This document shows positions 34,152-35,474 of a stretch of 35,474 nt of DNA, one piece after another. The position numbers and the translations under genes were made by a program. Numbering within the stretch: position 1 is the stretch's first letter; each line of letters starts with the position of its first letter. Source of the stretch: Candidatus Saccharimonadota bacterium (GTDB lineage: Bacteria > Patescibacteriota > Saccharimonadia > Saccharimonadales > Saccharimonadaceae); NCBI GenBank assembly GCA_013316435.1, contig WSMR01000005.1, forward strand, positions 1 to 35,474, given 5' to 3'. Below the pieces are notes generated by a model. It was not told where the DNA came from and searched no databases. It saw only the letters and a program-made list of their open reading frames with translations.

Positions 34152-34379
34152 ATGAGTTTGGGAACACTACTACAAGGTCTTACCTTTGTCTCGGCAATCT
34201 TGTCGATTTTGTTAATTCTTTTGCAGCAGCGTGGCGCTTCGCTCGGGGCAGGGTTTGGTAGCTCCGGCGAGTTATACACCGAGCGTCGTGGGCTTGAGCG
34301 TTCATTATTTAATGCAACGATTATTTTTGTACTGATTTTTGTTTTGTCGATTCTAGGGATGGTACTAATACCGGCGTGA
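34152..34379 (+). CDS. secG: Protein translocase subunit SecG
   Basis: Small subunit of the SecYEG channel, 75 residues, with two membrane helices (LTFVSAILSILLILLQQ, about 9-25, and TIIFVLIFVLSILGMVLIP). The loop between them is the family loop: QQRGASLGAGFGSSGELYTE then RRGLER. The start at 34152 is the ATG six bases after TATAAT. An earlier in-frame start would add residues that cross the promoter, so I reject it. It is followed 17 bp later by an ABC substrate-binding protein, and both depend on export. Confidence 0.92.
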   Translation: MSLGTLLQGLTFVSAILSILLILLQQRGASLGAGFGSSGELYTERRGLERSLFNATIIFVLIFVLSILGMVLIPA

Positions 34380-34396
34380 GGATTTGAGATCAAGCA

Positions 34397-35474
34397 ATGA
34401 AACAGCGAGGAAAAAAGCGTGGGCAAAAACTAGCAAAGCGCTGGGAGAGCTTCTCTGCGCAGGCAAAAGAAACCAGTCGTGAGCATATCCAAGAGAATTT
34501 GATTGAACGTTTGCCGAATGCGCGGCGAGTGCGACTCTTGATTTTGGAATGGTGCTTGCTAATCGTAGTAATTGTATCACTGGCGCTTACGCAGGCTTTT
34601 TGGTATCGCCAGTCGTATGCTACACAGGCCTATGTTGGCGGTGGTTCTTATACGGAAGCAACGCTAGGCAAGGTGAATTCGCTCAACCCTCTGTTTGCCA
34701 AGACTAGCAGCGAGAAAGCCCTCTCGAAACTAATGTTTGCAACTTTGTCGAAGATTGATTACTCCGGTCACGTTGGCCTGGGGCTGGCCGCTTCAATTAC
34801 CCCGGATGAAACTAGTAAGGTTTGGACATTAAAGCTACGCGAAGGCTTAAAATGGTCGGATGGTGAGCCAATTACGTTGGATGATGTCGAATTTACGATG
34901 GGGTTGATTAAGGACCCAGCGGTCAACTCGACTTATTCTTCTAATTTTGAAGGGATTAAAATTACTCGCAGTGAGGATACTCTGACTTTTACCTTGCCTT
35001 CGGCCTATGTTGATTTTGATGCCACTTTGAATGTACCGATTTTGCCGAAACATGCCCTAGAAGACGTCAATGTGAGCCAGCTCCTGGAGAGTAATTTTAG
35101 TCTAAACCCGATTACCTCGGGTGCGTTTGCTTTTAATGCGATGCAGAGCGTATCGACGGACGGCGAGAAGATTATTTATCTTGCCGCAAATAATAATTAC
35201 TATGAAGGTCGCCCGATGCTTGAGAGCTTCGCGATTCATACTTATGAGACTAATGAGGAGATTGTAAAAGCGATTACGACCGGTGAGGCAACCGCTACGG
35301 CGGAACTGTCGGCCGTCTATCGCGATCAATTGCCTACGGATTTGATTTATGAGAAACAGACTGCGCTCGCTAGTGGTGTTTTTGCGTTTCTAAATACCAA
35401 GAGTGATATGTTGTCAAACGTGAAAATTCGCCAGGCGATTCGCCAAGGGGTTGATATTGGTCAAGTTCGGTCGG
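34397..35474 (+). CDS. Peptide ABC transporter substrate-binding protein, SBP_bac_5 family (3' partial)
   Basis: The frame opens with ATG at 34397 and is still open at the window end (359 codons). A basic cytosolic start (MKQRGKKRGQKLAKRWESFS) of about 55 residues precedes one membrane anchor (LLILEWCLLIVVIVSLALTQ), so it is anchored rather than a lipoprotein. The exported part shows the OppA/DppA (SBP_bac_5) pattern: GSYTEATLGKVNSLNPLFA, LKLREGLKWSDGEPITLDDV and LNTKSDMLSNVKIRQAIRQG. Its likely role is peptide or small-solute capture for uptake. Permease genes, if any, are outside the window. It is probably co-transcribed with secG. Confidence 0.88.
   Translation, partial: MKQRGKKRGQKLAKRWESFSAQAKETSREHIQENLIERLPNARRVRLLILEWCLLIVVIVSLALTQAFWYRQSYATQAYVGGGSYTEATLGKVNSLNPLFAKTSSEKALSKLMFATLSKIDYSGHVGLGLAASITPDETSKVWTLKLREGLKWSDGEPITLDDVEFTMGLIKDPAVNSTYSSNFEGIKITRSEDTLTFTLPSAYVDFDATLNVPILPKHALEDVNVSQLLESNFSLNPITSGAFAFNAMQSVSTDGEKIIYLAANNNYYEGRPMLESFAIHTYETNEEIVKAITTGEATATAELSAVYRDQLPTDLIYEKQTALASGVFAFLNTKSDMLSNVKIRQAIRQGVDIGQVRS

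Overview
The window reads as a chromosomal segment of a small-genome bacterium of the Patescibacteria (CPR), most likely a Saccharibacteria (TM7) relative. This is inferred from tight packing, mid-range GC, many short or divergent versions of universal proteins (a UvrC without its C-terminal helix-hairpin-helix module, a LigA without zinc-finger cysteines, a LeuRS carrying an internal Nudix domain), lysine-rich tails on several proteins and a FISUMP-type gene remnant. The standard genetic code is used: TGA, TAG and TAA all serve as stops, so this is not a code-25 Gracilibacteria/SR1 genome.

Layout. 1-3990: 3' part of an FAD-linked oxidase, trigger factor (tig), then rpsL-rpsG with their own promoter and a strong terminator. 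4022-5600: an accessory patch on the minus strand with a hypothetical gene broken by an early amber codon and a second hypothetical gene. Both lie behind full -35/-10 promoters and related 5' leaders. 5636-9570: a sugar-phosphate operon (gap, rpiB, rpe, pfkB-type kinase, LOG-family protein). 9582-10959: a two-gene redox unit, a membrane protein with an intramembrane-type CPTC motif and a membrane-anchored DsbA-like thioredoxin. 11013-12488 (minus): tRNA-Cys followed by hisS. 12597-18285: a flavin-binding PNPOx-like protein, a FISUMP remnant, several membrane proteins of unknown function, lemA, htpX and a polytopic membrane protein. 18337-20328: ligA. 20354-22157: a MITE-like inverted repeat, another leader-preceded exported protein, and trmH (minus). 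22220-25231: the Nudix-containing leuS. 25320-27980: a PRTase-like protein, a hypothetical (minus) and a decayed cytidylate-kinase-like gene. 28094-35474: a dense plus-strand cluster: bL32-like protein, nusB, Nudix hydrolase, rnc, fused MacB/FtsX-type ABC transporter, uvrC, secG and the start of a peptide-binding protein.

Regulation. Most housekeeping promoters are extended -10 elements (TGnTATAAT) with little -35. Several place the -10 only 6-7 nt before the ATG with no Shine-Dalgarno sequence, implying leaderless mRNAs (tig, hisS, trmH, leuS, secG). A second set, mostly ahead of accessory genes, has TTGACT-17 nt-TATAAT. Three of these drive genes with a shared leader built around ACTTTAAT and TTTGATG blocks, where a very short ORF ends exactly at CTT TAA. 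That leader family is the best candidate here for an undescribed regulatory system, followed by the LeuRS-Nudix fusion.
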